Of a stretch of 64,000 nt of DNA, positions 35,359-44,194 are shown piece by piece. Below the pieces are notes generated by a model, which worked only from the letters and a program-made list of their open reading frames with translations, was not told where the DNA came from and did not search any database. The DNA lies in assembly GCF_038725785.1 (NCBI RefSeq), contig NZ_CP109796.1:7130501-7194500 (forward strand), read 5' to 3'. Source of the DNA: Termitidicoccus mucosus. Lineage in GTDB: Bacteria; Verrucomicrobiota; Verrucomicrobiia; Opitutales; Opitutaceae. Each line of letters opens with the position of its first letter. The first letter of the stretch is position 1. Both the position numbers and the translations under genes were made by a program.

Positions 35359-36498
35359 CTAGGGAGCGGGTCGTTTGAGCGGGATGGCGATGTTATAGGT
35401 TTCGCCGCCGCCAGGTTGTTTGTCGGGTGAGGCGGCGCAGAAGAGGACGGCGGGCTCGCCCCCGTCGAGCCAGATTTGCGGGCGCTCCAGCGCGTGGAGC
35501 GGGACGCGCCGGCCGGCCGTCGTGGTGTATTCGGTTTTGCCGACGAGGACGCGGGGCGCGGGACTCCAGTCGATGCCGTCGGGCGAGCGCATCAGCGCGA
35601 GCGATCGGCCTTCGCGGGTGAAGAAGCCTTTCATGTCCTTCACCACGGCGCGGTATTCGAAATCATGATACCAGATGCACGGATCCTCGGCCGGAAAATC
35701 GGCGCCGGGTTTGGTGAAGACAGGGACGGGCAGCTTGGTGAACGGCCCCGCTGGGGACGGGCTGGTGGCAACGATGTGGGCGACCGGACCGCCGAAGGGC
35801 AGGGGACGCTCCTTCGCGACGCCTTTGTAGATCATCAGAAAATCCCCGCCGGGCCGCCGCATGACGGCGGGGTTCGCGCAGCAGAGCGCATCGTGGAATC
35901 CGGGCGTGGCATCGATGAGCGGCCGGTCGTCGCGCCGCCATGGACCGTCGGGTGAGTCGGCGACGGCGACGCCGATGCGCTGGTTGTTTCGATGCGAAAA
36001 ATTCAGCCCCTTCCCAGGCTTCCGGTCGCCGCGGTTGCCCATGTAATAAAGGTAATAGCGCCCGCCGCTTTCCATGACCGCCGGGTTGTGGGTGCAGTGT
36101 CCGTCCCAGAAATCCGGGCCGCGGGCGGGCAGCGCGACATCGGCATGCCGGTAGGGGCCGAGCGGGTGGTCGGCGACGGCATGCGCGATCTCGCTGTGCG
36201 TCACCCAGGCGTAGAATCCCTCCTCGCGCCGCCAGCGCGAATAATAAAGGTGGCAGCGTCCATCCGCGCCCCGCACCATGGTGCCGCACCAGACGAACCA
36301 GCCGGGCTCGCGGAAGACGGCGTGATCCGGCACGGGCTGGATCCAGCGGGCGAGGTCAAAACCGCCGGGAGGCGTCGCGTTTGGGTGGGCAGCGTGGTCC
36401 GGCGATGCGACGCGCGTGAGAAGGCGCGGACTGGCGAGGGCGGCGGCGCCCAATGCGGAGAAACGGAGAAATGATCGGCGACGGATTGGGGAAAGCAT
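35359..36498 (-). CDS. Tat-exported five-bladed propeller glycosidase-like protein (GH43/GH117-like)
   Basis: 379 aa with a Tat signal (IRRRSFLRFSALGAAALASP, about 5-24). The body is a series of beta-propeller blades: FVWCGTMVRGADGRCHLYYS, WDGHCTHNPAVMESGGRYYL, CCANPAVMRRPGGDFLMIYK, DFPAEDPCIWYHDFEYRAVV. H-N-P-A-V, A-N-P-A-V and E-D-P are typical of the GH43/GH32/GH117/GH130 set of five-bladed propellers. The exact family and catalytic residues cannot be assigned by eye. It is divergent from the GntR-type regulator. Confidence 0.75.
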   Translation of the reverse strand: MLSPIRRRSFLRFSALGAAALASPRLLTRVASPDHAAHPNATPPGGFDLARWIQPVPDHAVFREPGWFVWCGTMVRGADGRCHLYYSRWRREEGFYAWVTHSEIAHAVADHPLGPYRHADVALPARGPDFWDGHCTHNPAVMESGGRYYLYYMGNRGDRKPGKGLNFSHRNNQRIGVAVADSPDGPWRRDDRPLIDATPGFHDALCCANPAVMRRPGGDFLMIYKGVAKERPLPFGGPVAHIVATSPSPAGPFTKLPVPVFTKPGADFPAEDPCIWYHDFEYRAVVKDMKGFFTREGRSLALMRSPDGIDWSPAPRVLVGKTEYTTTAGRRVPLHALERPQIWLDGGEPAVLFCAASPDKQPGGGETYNIAIPLKRPAP

Positions 36499-36776
36499 GG
36501 AGGGCGAAAAAAAGAAAGGATGCGTGATGCCTGAGAGCGCGCATAGGGAGTCTGTTTCGACCAGAAACGCCTATTTCCGGATGCGACGCAAATGCGGCAT
36601 CTGTCAACCGTTGACCCGCGCCGATTGGCATCCCCGGCGCGGATGCGCCTCACGCGTGTTTGCGGCCGCAAATCGTGCTCGCTCTCTTTTTATTTCGTTT
36701 TCTTTTTGTTTGTTGGAATAGTTCGGGAACGAGAACGATTTCCGCCCCAGCCATCACTTTTGAGCCACCCGTGCCC
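36499..36776. promoter_or_regulatory. Divergent promoter region with candidate operator palindrome
   Basis: The 278-nt gap between the propeller gene (minus) and the regulator (plus). It contains GTCAACCGTTGAC at 36603-36615, a perfect 13-bp palindrome, and GTTTC-N5-GAAAC at 36554-36568. Either could be an operator for the adjacent regulator. The part near the regulator is AT-rich. The assignment is inference only. Confidence 0.4.
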
Positions 36777-37874
36777 ATGCCTTCGGAAAAGCATCCCCTG
36801 AAACTCAAGCCCGCCTTTCGCCCCATGAGCCTGCCCGCGCAACTGGTCGAGGTGCTGCGCGGCGACATCGGGGTGCAAAAACTGGGTCCGGTGCTGCCCG
36901 GCGAACGCCAGCTCGCGGTCGCATACCATGTCAGCCGGGCGACGATGCGGCGGGTGGTCGAGGCGCTGATCGATGAGCATCTCCTTGCCCGCAAATCCAA
37001 CGGACGTCTGGTGGTCGGCGAAGCCCGCGGCCTCCCGCGGGGCGGGCGCGCGTCCGGCATCGAGCACGTGGGCTTCATCACGCGATTCCGGATGCACGAG
37101 CTTGCGCGTCATGAGTTGATCTGGCTGGACCGCCTGCGCGAGATGCTGATGATTTCGGGCTTCCGGCTCACGGTCCACAGCAGGGCGGACATTTACCACA
37201 AGGAACCGCGCTCGCACCTGCGCCTGCTCATGGAGGAATATCCCAAGACCATCTGGCTCCTGCACCGCAGCACGCCCGCGATGCAGGCGTTTTTTCCCGA
37301 GGCGAGGATTCCCGCGATCGTGGTCGGCAGCCCCCATGAGGGCAGCCCGCTGCCGTCGGTGGAAAACGACCAGTATTCCCTCAGTTTTAACGCCGCGCTT
37401 CTCGCCAAGCGGCGCGGTTACGAGCATCTCGTCTTTCTTTTCAACGACGATTCCGCCGCGGGCGTGCGCCTCGGCATGCGGGGGCTCAACGACGGCATCG
37501 CGCGCACGGGGCTGCGGCTGACCCTGAAACGTTACGAATATAATGTGTCGCCCGTGCTGGACTCGCTTCACGCGCTGGCCGGACAAAAGCGCGAGCGCTG
37601 CGTGCTGCTGGTGGACGCCGCCTACTCCGCGCTCCGCGCCATGACCTGGCTCATGGGCAAGGGCGTGCGCTTCCCGCGCGACCTCGGGCTGTTTTGCCGG
37701 GACAGCGCCGGTTATCTCAATGAGTGCTGCCCGGCGGTGGAGCATTATGCCTTTGACCCGCTCGCGTTCGCGCAAAAGGCCCATCGCTGCGTGCTGCACC
37801 TCGGCCGCGGCGAGTCGTTGCACGGCAAATCGTTCAAGATCATCCCCGCATTGATAAAAGGCGGGAGCCTGTGA
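36777..37874 (+). CDS. GntR-type wHTH/LacI-type sensor transcriptional regulator
   Basis: 365 aa from the ATG at 36777. The N-terminus is a GntR winged helix (SLPAQLVEVLRGDIGVQKLG; LPGERQLAVAYHVSRATMRR), not the LacI helix-turn-helix. The remainder is a periplasmic-binding-protein-like effector domain: HVGFITRFRMHELARHE, PAIVVGSPHEGSPLPSVEND, GYEHLVFLFNDDSAAGVRLG, FPRDLGLFCRD. This GntR plus LacI-sensor layout is that of AraR-like regulators that respond to sugars. It likely controls the divergent GH operon and perhaps the downstream sialidase-like, GH36 and TonB genes. Confidence 0.85.
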   Translation: MPSEKHPLKLKPAFRPMSLPAQLVEVLRGDIGVQKLGPVLPGERQLAVAYHVSRATMRRVVEALIDEHLLARKSNGRLVVGEARGLPRGGRASGIEHVGFITRFRMHELARHELIWLDRLREMLMISGFRLTVHSRADIYHKEPRSHLRLLMEEYPKTIWLLHRSTPAMQAFFPEARIPAIVVGSPHEGSPLPSVENDQYSLSFNAALLAKRRGYEHLVFLFNDDSAAGVRLGMRGLNDGIARTGLRLTLKRYEYNVSPVLDSLHALAGQKRERCVLLVDAAYSALRAMTWLMGKGVRFPRDLGLFCRDSAGYLNECCPAVEHYAFDPLAFAQKAHRCVLHLGRGESLHGKSFKIIPALIKGGSL

Positions 37875-37997
37875 CCCGATTGCCCGGCCGGGGGGAAATG
37901 GAAATGCCCGCGCCCGCGCGATTCCGAAAAACGGTCTGAGAAAAATACCGATCGGGGATGGTTGTGACAATCGTCGCGCGGCCTGATAGTGTGCCGC

Positions 37998-39428
37998 ATG
38001 CGATACCCCTGTTTCTCCTTCCTTTCCCATCCGGCGGCCCGGCCGCGGGGCTTCCTTTTGCTGCTTGTCTCCATGCTTTCCCTGCGCGCCGCGCCACCGG
38101 GCGGGCGTCCGGAAATCGAGCGGCTCGGCTCCTACGGGGCCGTGGACGCATATCTGCGCAACATGGACGACCGGGAGCCGGGGCGTCTCAAACGGCTGGA
38201 GGAGGCCGGCGTGCTGTCGCTCGCGCCGGTCACGATCCCGTGGGGCGACGACCTGCACGGCGGCAATGTCCATTTCGGCTGGCCGGTGGCCGTGGCCAGC
38301 GCGGACGGGCGGAACGTGTGCGTCTTTTTCCAGCGCAAGCCGTGGCATTACAACGGGGCCGATCCCTCGCGGGATCGCGATGAATATACCACGGGCGCGG
38401 CCATGGTGCGCTCCACCGATGGCGGGAAAACCTGGTCGGCCCACACGGACATGCGGAGTTTTGCCAAGGGAAAGAGCAGGATATTCCCCGGCGGCATGAG
38501 CTCGGTGGGACGCCTGGATGATGGCACCATGCTGTTTATAAACGATATTGGCGTGTTCCGCTCCTCCGACAACGGCGCGACATGGGAACATTTTCCCGAT
38601 GCGTTCAAGACCCCGTGGCCGCAGGGAGTGGGCGGCAATCGCGGGCCGGTCATATTCAAGCATCCCAGCCTCGGCATGGTGGTGCTCTCCCACATGTCGC
38701 GGCAGGGCGACGCGCTGATACTGCCCGCGGTGCTCATGTGGGCGTCGCAGGATGGGGGGCTCACCTGGAATGCCCATGGGCTGAACCTGACGCAATCAGT
38801 GCCGCGCCGGTTGACCGAGCCGCTTGGCCTGATGCTTGGCGACCGGCTGGTCGTGTTCGGGCGCTCGCACGATCCTTCAAACGCGGAGGCCAAAAAGGGG
38901 CGGATATATTACGGGCAGGCGGTGTTTGATGCGGCGCTGGAAAAAAACAAGGCCGCCTATACAAACATCGCCTGCAGCGACGCCTCCCGCGACCTGGCTA
39001 GGCTGGTCGGGCGGGACAAGGCGCGCGCGTTCGGACTGTGGTCGCAGGACACCGGGGAGATCATATATAATCCAGTGACAAAACGCGTCGAGGCTGTCGT
39101 CACCAATCGTGCCGGGCGCGGAGGTCCGCGCGTGGACGACCATACGCGGCAGAGCCTTAACTTGTGGAGCATTGATCCGCAGGCCTTGCTGGAAGGCTCC
39201 GCCGAGTGGCGCTTCGAGGGCACGCTGCTGGAGCGGCGCACCTTGGATTCGCCGAAGTTTTTCGACGGCATGCATCCCGGCGCGGGCGTCGTCGATCTGG
39301 AGCGCAAGGAGCAGCACCTTTATATCTACCTCGGTTTCTATGCCGGACCCGCCGGTGTTTATAAACTCACGCGCAGCCTCGACACGCCCCGGCTCGCGGC
39401 GGAACTGGCGAGGGCAAGGGCCGAGTGA
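37998..39428 (+). CDS. Secreted sialidase-like BNR/Asp-box protein
   Basis: 476 aa from the ATG at 37998 (a GTG three codons upstream is possible). A signal peptide covers about residues 1-32 (GFLLLLVSMLSLRAAP). Three Asp-boxes are visible: STDGGKTWS, SSDNGATWE and SQDGGLTWN, marking a six-bladed sialidase-type propeller. The arginine triad, catalytic Asp and Tyr/Glu pair of true sialidases cannot be confirmed, so it may be another propeller hydrolase. It uses several ATA, TTA and TAT codons, unlike genes in the first 30 kb. Confidence 0.75.
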   Translation: MRYPCFSFLSHPAARPRGFLLLLVSMLSLRAAPPGGRPEIERLGSYGAVDAYLRNMDDREPGRLKRLEEAGVLSLAPVTIPWGDDLHGGNVHFGWPVAVASADGRNVCVFFQRKPWHYNGADPSRDRDEYTTGAAMVRSTDGGKTWSAHTDMRSFAKGKSRIFPGGMSSVGRLDDGTMLFINDIGVFRSSDNGATWEHFPDAFKTPWPQGVGGNRGPVIFKHPSLGMVVLSHMSRQGDALILPAVLMWASQDGGLTWNAHGLNLTQSVPRRLTEPLGLMLGDRLVVFGRSHDPSNAEAKKGRIYYGQAVFDAALEKNKAAYTNIACSDASRDLARLVGRDKARAFGLWSQDTGEIIYNPVTKRVEAVVTNRAGRGGPRVDDHTRQSLNLWSIDPQALLEGSAEWRFEGTLLERRTLDSPKFFDGMHPGAGVVDLERKEQHLYIYLGFYAGPAGVYKLTRSLDTPRLAAELARARAE

Positions 39429-39468
39429 ACCGGCAAATTTCTCTATTTTATAACAACTCTTCCCTGTT

Positions 39469-39482
39469 CGCGATCATTCGCG
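39469..39482. promoter_or_regulatory. Short palindrome upstream of the GH36 gene
   Basis: CGCGATCATTCGCG (5-bp arms, 4-nt centre) lies 19 nt before the GH36 start. It could be an operator or part of the 5' leader. The AT-rich CTATTTTATAAC stretch just upstream resembles a -10 region. Confidence 0.3.
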
Positions 39483-39500
39483 GCTTGGGGCAAATCTTTC

Positions 39501-41645
39501 ATGGAAAATCCCTCTGACAATATTGACGCCAATCGGGCCGGAACGCTGGAGATCGCCCGCTCGGGGCTGCGTTTCATTTATCACCAGACCGGCGGGCGGC
39601 TTTACGGCGGACGGCTGCTCCCCCTGTCGCACGAGGCGGGGAAAATTCCGCATCAAGGCATCACGGCGTGCCGTCCGTTTGAATTGATATTAAGCGGGGA
39701 GGGGCCGAATTTCGCGGCGCGCAGCCGCTCGATCGGGGGCTGCGCCAGCCTCATGCGGTTCAAGGGCATGGCCGAGGAGCGGCGGGCGGACGGCCTGCAT
39801 GTCACGCTTGGCTACGAGCGCGCCGAGCCCGCCTTGACGGTCACGCAGCATTTCCTGTTTCCACGCGAGGACATCCCGGTCTGCCGCCAGTGGATTTGCA
39901 TCAAAAACAATTCCCCCGAGCCGCTCGGCGTGGAACAACTCGCCTCGGCGGTCATGCACCATGTGGGGGTGGAAAACGGGCCGGACGCCGCCCGCGACTT
40001 GCGCCTGCACATCCCGTTCAGCGGCTGGTCGGGCGAAGGGCAGTGGCGGGAGTTCGCACCCGAGTCGCTCGGCCTCACCTCGCCGGATTCGGCGCATTAT
40101 CGCGCGGTGTCGAACGGCTCGCGCGCGTCGGCGGAAAAAAATCCGATGGCCGTGCTGGTTGACACGAAGCGCCGGATCTCATGGTTCTGGCAAATCGAAC
40201 ATTCCGGCTCATGGATGTGGGAAATCGGCAACTTGTTTTATAAAGAGCACCAGGGGCTCTACTGGCTCGCCGGCGGGCCGAACGAACCGTTTGGCGGATG
40301 GTGGAAGGAACTCGCCCCCGGCGAGAGTTTCGAGACGGTCCCCGTGGCGCTGGGCTGCGTGGAAGGGGGTTTCGAGGAGGCGGTCGGCGCCCTGACCGCC
40401 TACCGGCGCGCCGCCTGCCGCCGCCCACATCCGGTCGATGACAGGCTCCCGGTCATATTCAATGACTACATGCATTGCCTGTGGGGCGACCCGACGCTCG
40501 AAAAAGAGCTGCCCCTGATCCGCGCGGCGGCGAAACTCGGCTGCGAGATTTTCGCGATGGACAGCGGCTGGTATGCCGCCCCGGGTGAAAACTGGTGGCC
40601 CGGGGTGGGCGAGTGGAAGGTAAACGAGGCGCGGTTTCCCGGCGGTGCGTTCGGCCGCGTGATGCGCGAGATACGCGACCACGGCATGATCCCCGGCCTC
40701 TGGTTGGAGCCCGAGGTCGTGGGCGTCCGCAGTCCCGTCTCCGCCCGGCCCGATGAGTGGTTCCTCCGTCGCCACGGGAAACGGGTTGCCTATAACGGGA
40801 GGTTTTTCCTCGATTTTCGGAACCCCGAGGTTCGCGAGTGGATGCTCGATATCAACACCCGTTTGATCAACGACCACGGCATCGGTTATATAAAATACGA
40901 TTATAATATCGACCTCATGCAGGGCGTGGATTCCGCCTCCGGGGGCCTTGGCCACGGGCTGCTGGAACATGCCCGCGCCTTGCACCGATTCTATGACGAA
41001 CTGGCCGCGCGTTTCCCGGGGCTCATCATGGAAAATTGCGGCGCGGGCGGGCTGCGCATGGATTACGGGATGCTTTCGCGCATGCAGATCCAGAGCAGCA
41101 GCGACCTGGAAAACTGCCTCGACTACGCGCCGCTGGCCGCCGGTGTCGCGGCGGTCTGCCTGCCCGAGCAGATGGCGGTCTGGGCGGCCCCCTCGCCGGA
41201 CGGCGGCGAGGAGGACACGATCCTGAACATGGTCAACTCGCTGCTCGGCCGCGTGCACCTGAGCGGACGGATCGATTTGCTTTCCGCCCCGCAGCTTTCA
41301 CTCGTTCGCGAGGCCCTTGATTTATACGGGAAACTGCGCGGGCGCCTGGTCCGGATGCGCCCGTTTTACCCGACGGGAATGCCGCGCATCATGCCGCGGG
41401 ACGTGTGGATGTCGTGGGGGATGCGAAACGATGCCGCCGCCTTGCTCGGCGTCTGGAGGCGGGAGGCGGCGGAGACGCGTTACGAAATCACGCTGCCCGC
41501 CGACATGCGGGGATGGCGGGCGCGAATCCTCTATCCGCAAAAACCGGCAGCAGGCGACAGCCTGGAGCACACAGCCGACGGACGGTTGATCATGCAAATC
41601 GGGCATCCCGTCGGCGCGAGGTTGCTCGAAATAAGCGCCTCCTGA
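39501..41645 (+). CDS. GH36 family alpha-galactosidase
   Basis: 714 aa, the usual length for tetrameric bacterial GH36 enzymes. No signal peptide, so cytoplasmic. An N-terminal beta-supersandwich is followed by the catalytic barrel from about residue 310. The nucleophile is D467 in GYIKYDYNID (the K-x-D-x-N motif) and the acid/base D535 in QIQSSSDLENC; ENCGAGGLRMDYGML (511-525) corresponds to the C-x-x-G-G-x-R-x-D motif. It releases terminal alpha-galactose (or a related alpha-glycoside) from oligosaccharides brought in by the TonB receptor. The last nine codons precede a 41-nt gap to the TonB-dependent receptor. Confidence 0.92.
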   Translation: MENPSDNIDANRAGTLEIARSGLRFIYHQTGGRLYGGRLLPLSHEAGKIPHQGITACRPFELILSGEGPNFAARSRSIGGCASLMRFKGMAEERRADGLHVTLGYERAEPALTVTQHFLFPREDIPVCRQWICIKNNSPEPLGVEQLASAVMHHVGVENGPDAARDLRLHIPFSGWSGEGQWREFAPESLGLTSPDSAHYRAVSNGSRASAEKNPMAVLVDTKRRISWFWQIEHSGSWMWEIGNLFYKEHQGLYWLAGGPNEPFGGWWKELAPGESFETVPVALGCVEGGFEEAVGALTAYRRAACRRPHPVDDRLPVIFNDYMHCLWGDPTLEKELPLIRAAAKLGCEIFAMDSGWYAAPGENWWPGVGEWKVNEARFPGGAFGRVMREIRDHGMIPGLWLEPEVVGVRSPVSARPDEWFLRRHGKRVAYNGRFFLDFRNPEVREWMLDINTRLINDHGIGYIKYDYNIDLMQGVDSASGGLGHGLLEHARALHRFYDELAARFPGLIMENCGAGGLRMDYGMLSRMQIQSSSDLENCLDYAPLAAGVAAVCLPEQMAVWAAPSPDGGEEDTILNMVNSLLGRVHLSGRIDLLSAPQLSLVREALDLYGKLRGRLVRMRPFYPTGMPRIMPRDVWMSWGMRNDAAALLGVWRREAAETRYEITLPADMRGWRARILYPQKPAAGDSLEHTADGRLIMQIGHPVGARLLEISAS

Positions 41646-41686
41646 TTTTTATAAACCTGAAACATAAACTCCCCAATCAACACGCA

Positions 41687-44149
41687 ATGAAAAAGAACCG
41701 CCCTGAAATTCAGCCCCGTGGGAAAAACTCCCTCCGCATCCTGCCCGTCGTGCTGGCCGCGATCATGGGCGCCGCCGGCGCCCGTGGACAGTCGGTGCCG
41801 CCGGACAACAGCGCCGCGCCCGCCTCCGATGATGTTGTGACCATGGATGTCTTTGAGGTGAAGACCGACAGCGATGTCGGCTACATGTCGCAAAACGCCG
41901 CTGAGGTCACGCGCATGAACACGGCCATCGAGGACATCCCGATGAACATCACGGTGTTCAACCAGCAGTTCATCGACGATCTCGTGGCGACCGACACCAG
42001 CGAGCTGATCGCCTACGACGCCTCGTCGGTGAAAACGAGCGAGAACGACGATTTCATCGCGCGTGGTTTCAACAGCGTGGGCACGAATTTTCTCAACGGC
42101 TTCGCCCAGGCGAGCGGCTTCGGCTCGTCGCCCATGACGAATGTCGAGCGCGTGGAGGTCATCCGTGGGCCGGCGGCGATTCTATACGGTGCCGGCGCGT
42201 ATGGCGCGACCTACAATCGCATCACCAAGCGTCCCAAGGAGCGTCCTTTTTCCATGGCCCGGACAATATTTACCGACACCGGTCTTTTCCGCGCGGAGAT
42301 CGACGACAGCGCGCCGGTGCCGCTCGTGAACAGCCGCAAATTCCTTTATAGGGTAAACGGCGTGTATGAGGATGGAGAAACCTGGTTTGGCACCAGGAAG
42401 GGCGAAAAGGCCATCGCCCCGTCGCTGAGCTGGCAGATGAGCAGCCAGGCCAAGCTGATTGTCGAATATTTCTACAATTACCGGGAGACCCAGGCCAACT
42501 GGGAAACGCCGGTGCTCGGCAATAATCCCGACGGCATTCGCACGCTGGACGGCATCTGGCATTCCTACGGCAACCGGCGGCTCAACTGGATCGAGGATGA
42601 CGATTTCCGCGACCAGACCCGGCAGTTCGCCTCGGCGGATTTCCGGCTTGGCATACTGCGCAACCTGCATTTCCGCTCGCAGTTCCAATGGGAGACCAAG
42701 GAGCAGCGTTTCAAGGAGACGCAGGCCAAGTCCGACGCGCTGGTTTTGTTATACGACGCCGCCCTCCTGCCGCGCTACTGGCGCGAATATAACATAGATA
42801 TCCGGGGGCTGCGCTCCCGGAATGAACTCGTGTGGGAGGGGCGCACATGGTTTCTCCGCCACCGGGCGCTGGCCGGCTTCGGCTGGCTGGAGGAGGAGAC
42901 GGACACGAGGCAAAACCGGACGTATTGGAACAACGGCGGGCTCGATCATGTGACCGGCCCGGAGGATTACCTCCACGGCAACGGCGTCATCGTCGACGGC
43001 GTCTGGACGCGCGCCACCAACGCGGCCGGATTATACAACGAATACCCGGACGTGACCCTGTCGGAGTTTCTGGCCGACCCCACGCTGGCCGGTTTTAATC
43101 TGAACAACATCATGCCGATTGTCATGTTTGACCGCGGGCGGGAGCTGCCGGTGCCCGCGACGCCGACCGCGCCGACCTACACGAGCACATATACAAATGA
43201 CCGGGGCAACAGCGCGGATTGGTATGCGAACGACATCATTTCAATGGCCCGCGAGCGGATATTTTTATCCGGCGGCATTCGTTACAGCACGGCGAAAAGA
43301 CGCACGATCAACCTGCGAACCAACGATACCACCGTTGACAACACCGTTTACTCCTCGGTTTACAGTTTTGGCGCGGTGGTGCACCTGGACGAGGGGCGGC
43401 ACTTCACCCTGTATGGGAACATGAACAATTCCTTCGTCCCCAATTTCAACAGCCAGCCGGACGGCACGGGGCTGGAGCCGGAGACGGGGCGGCAGAAAGA
43501 GCTGGGCCTGCGCGTCAAGGCGTTCGGCGGGCGGCTTTCCATGCTGGCGACGTATTTCGACATCAAGCAGGAGAATGTCACGGAGACCGACCCCACCAAG
43601 CCGGCAAACTCCGGATGGCGGCGGCAGATTCCCGGCGTGCGCTCGCGGGGTTTCGAGTTCAGCGCCAACGCCAGTCTCACGCGCGACTGGCTCATGCTGC
43701 TCGGTTACTCCTACACTGACTCGCGTGACATGACACCCGGCCCGAATTATGAAAAGGCCCGCCCGCTGGTCCCGGTAAACCGGGTCACCTGGTTTAATCG
43801 TTTCAACGGCACGCGCGGTTTCCTTAAAAACTGGTTCGCCAACTGCGGCATTATATACACCGGTTCGCGCCCGCTCACTTATGTCACGGGGCGCGGGGCG
43901 AATCTGGCCGGTAACAACCTGCCGCTGGCCGGCATGGAGCAGGACTGGGGCAAACTCCCCGCCACCTGGCGCGTGGACGCGGCCGTCGGCTACCGTTGGA
44001 AGCCCAAGGGCAGGATCAAGCAGGTCGAGGCCCTCGTGCGGGTGAAAAACCTTTTCGACAACAACGACCTCTTTTATGTGGCGACCTGGAACCGTTACAC
44101 GGTGGACCCGGGCCGCGAGTGCCAGTTCGTGTTTGGCGTGCGCTTTTAA
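41687..44149 (+). CDS. TonB-dependent outer-membrane receptor
   Basis: 820 aa from the ATG at 41687; longer in-frame readings overlap the GH36 gene. A signal peptide (about 1-36, ending GARGQS) is followed by DDVVTMDVFEVKTDSDVGYM, a TonB-box-like region, then the plug (IPMNITVFNQQFIDDLVATD; ERVEVIRGPAAILYGAGAYG) and a 22-strand-type barrel. The C-terminus RECQFVFGVRF ends with Phe, as expected for BAM recognition. The substrate is presumably an oligosaccharide processed by the nearby hydrolases. No SusD homologue is adjacent, as usual outside Bacteroidota. Confidence 0.9.
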   Translation: MKKNRPEIQPRGKNSLRILPVVLAAIMGAAGARGQSVPPDNSAAPASDDVVTMDVFEVKTDSDVGYMSQNAAEVTRMNTAIEDIPMNITVFNQQFIDDLVATDTSELIAYDASSVKTSENDDFIARGFNSVGTNFLNGFAQASGFGSSPMTNVERVEVIRGPAAILYGAGAYGATYNRITKRPKERPFSMARTIFTDTGLFRAEIDDSAPVPLVNSRKFLYRVNGVYEDGETWFGTRKGEKAIAPSLSWQMSSQAKLIVEYFYNYRETQANWETPVLGNNPDGIRTLDGIWHSYGNRRLNWIEDDDFRDQTRQFASADFRLGILRNLHFRSQFQWETKEQRFKETQAKSDALVLLYDAALLPRYWREYNIDIRGLRSRNELVWEGRTWFLRHRALAGFGWLEEETDTRQNRTYWNNGGLDHVTGPEDYLHGNGVIVDGVWTRATNAAGLYNEYPDVTLSEFLADPTLAGFNLNNIMPIVMFDRGRELPVPATPTAPTYTSTYTNDRGNSADWYANDIISMARERIFLSGGIRYSTAKRRTINLRTNDTTVDNTVYSSVYSFGAVVHLDEGRHFTLYGNMNNSFVPNFNSQPDGTGLEPETGRQKELGLRVKAFGGRLSMLATYFDIKQENVTETDPTKPANSGWRRQIPGVRSRGFEFSANASLTRDWLMLLGYSYTDSRDMTPGPNYEKARPLVPVNRVTWFNRFNGTRGFLKNWFANCGIIYTGSRPLTYVTGRGANLAGNNLPLAGMEQDWGKLPATWRVDAAVGYRWKPKGRIKQVEALVRVKNLFDNNDLFYVATWNRYTVDPGRECQFVFGVRF

Positions 44150-44194
44150 TAAACACGCATCCCCTGATAATATAAAACAGAAATCCCGATTATC

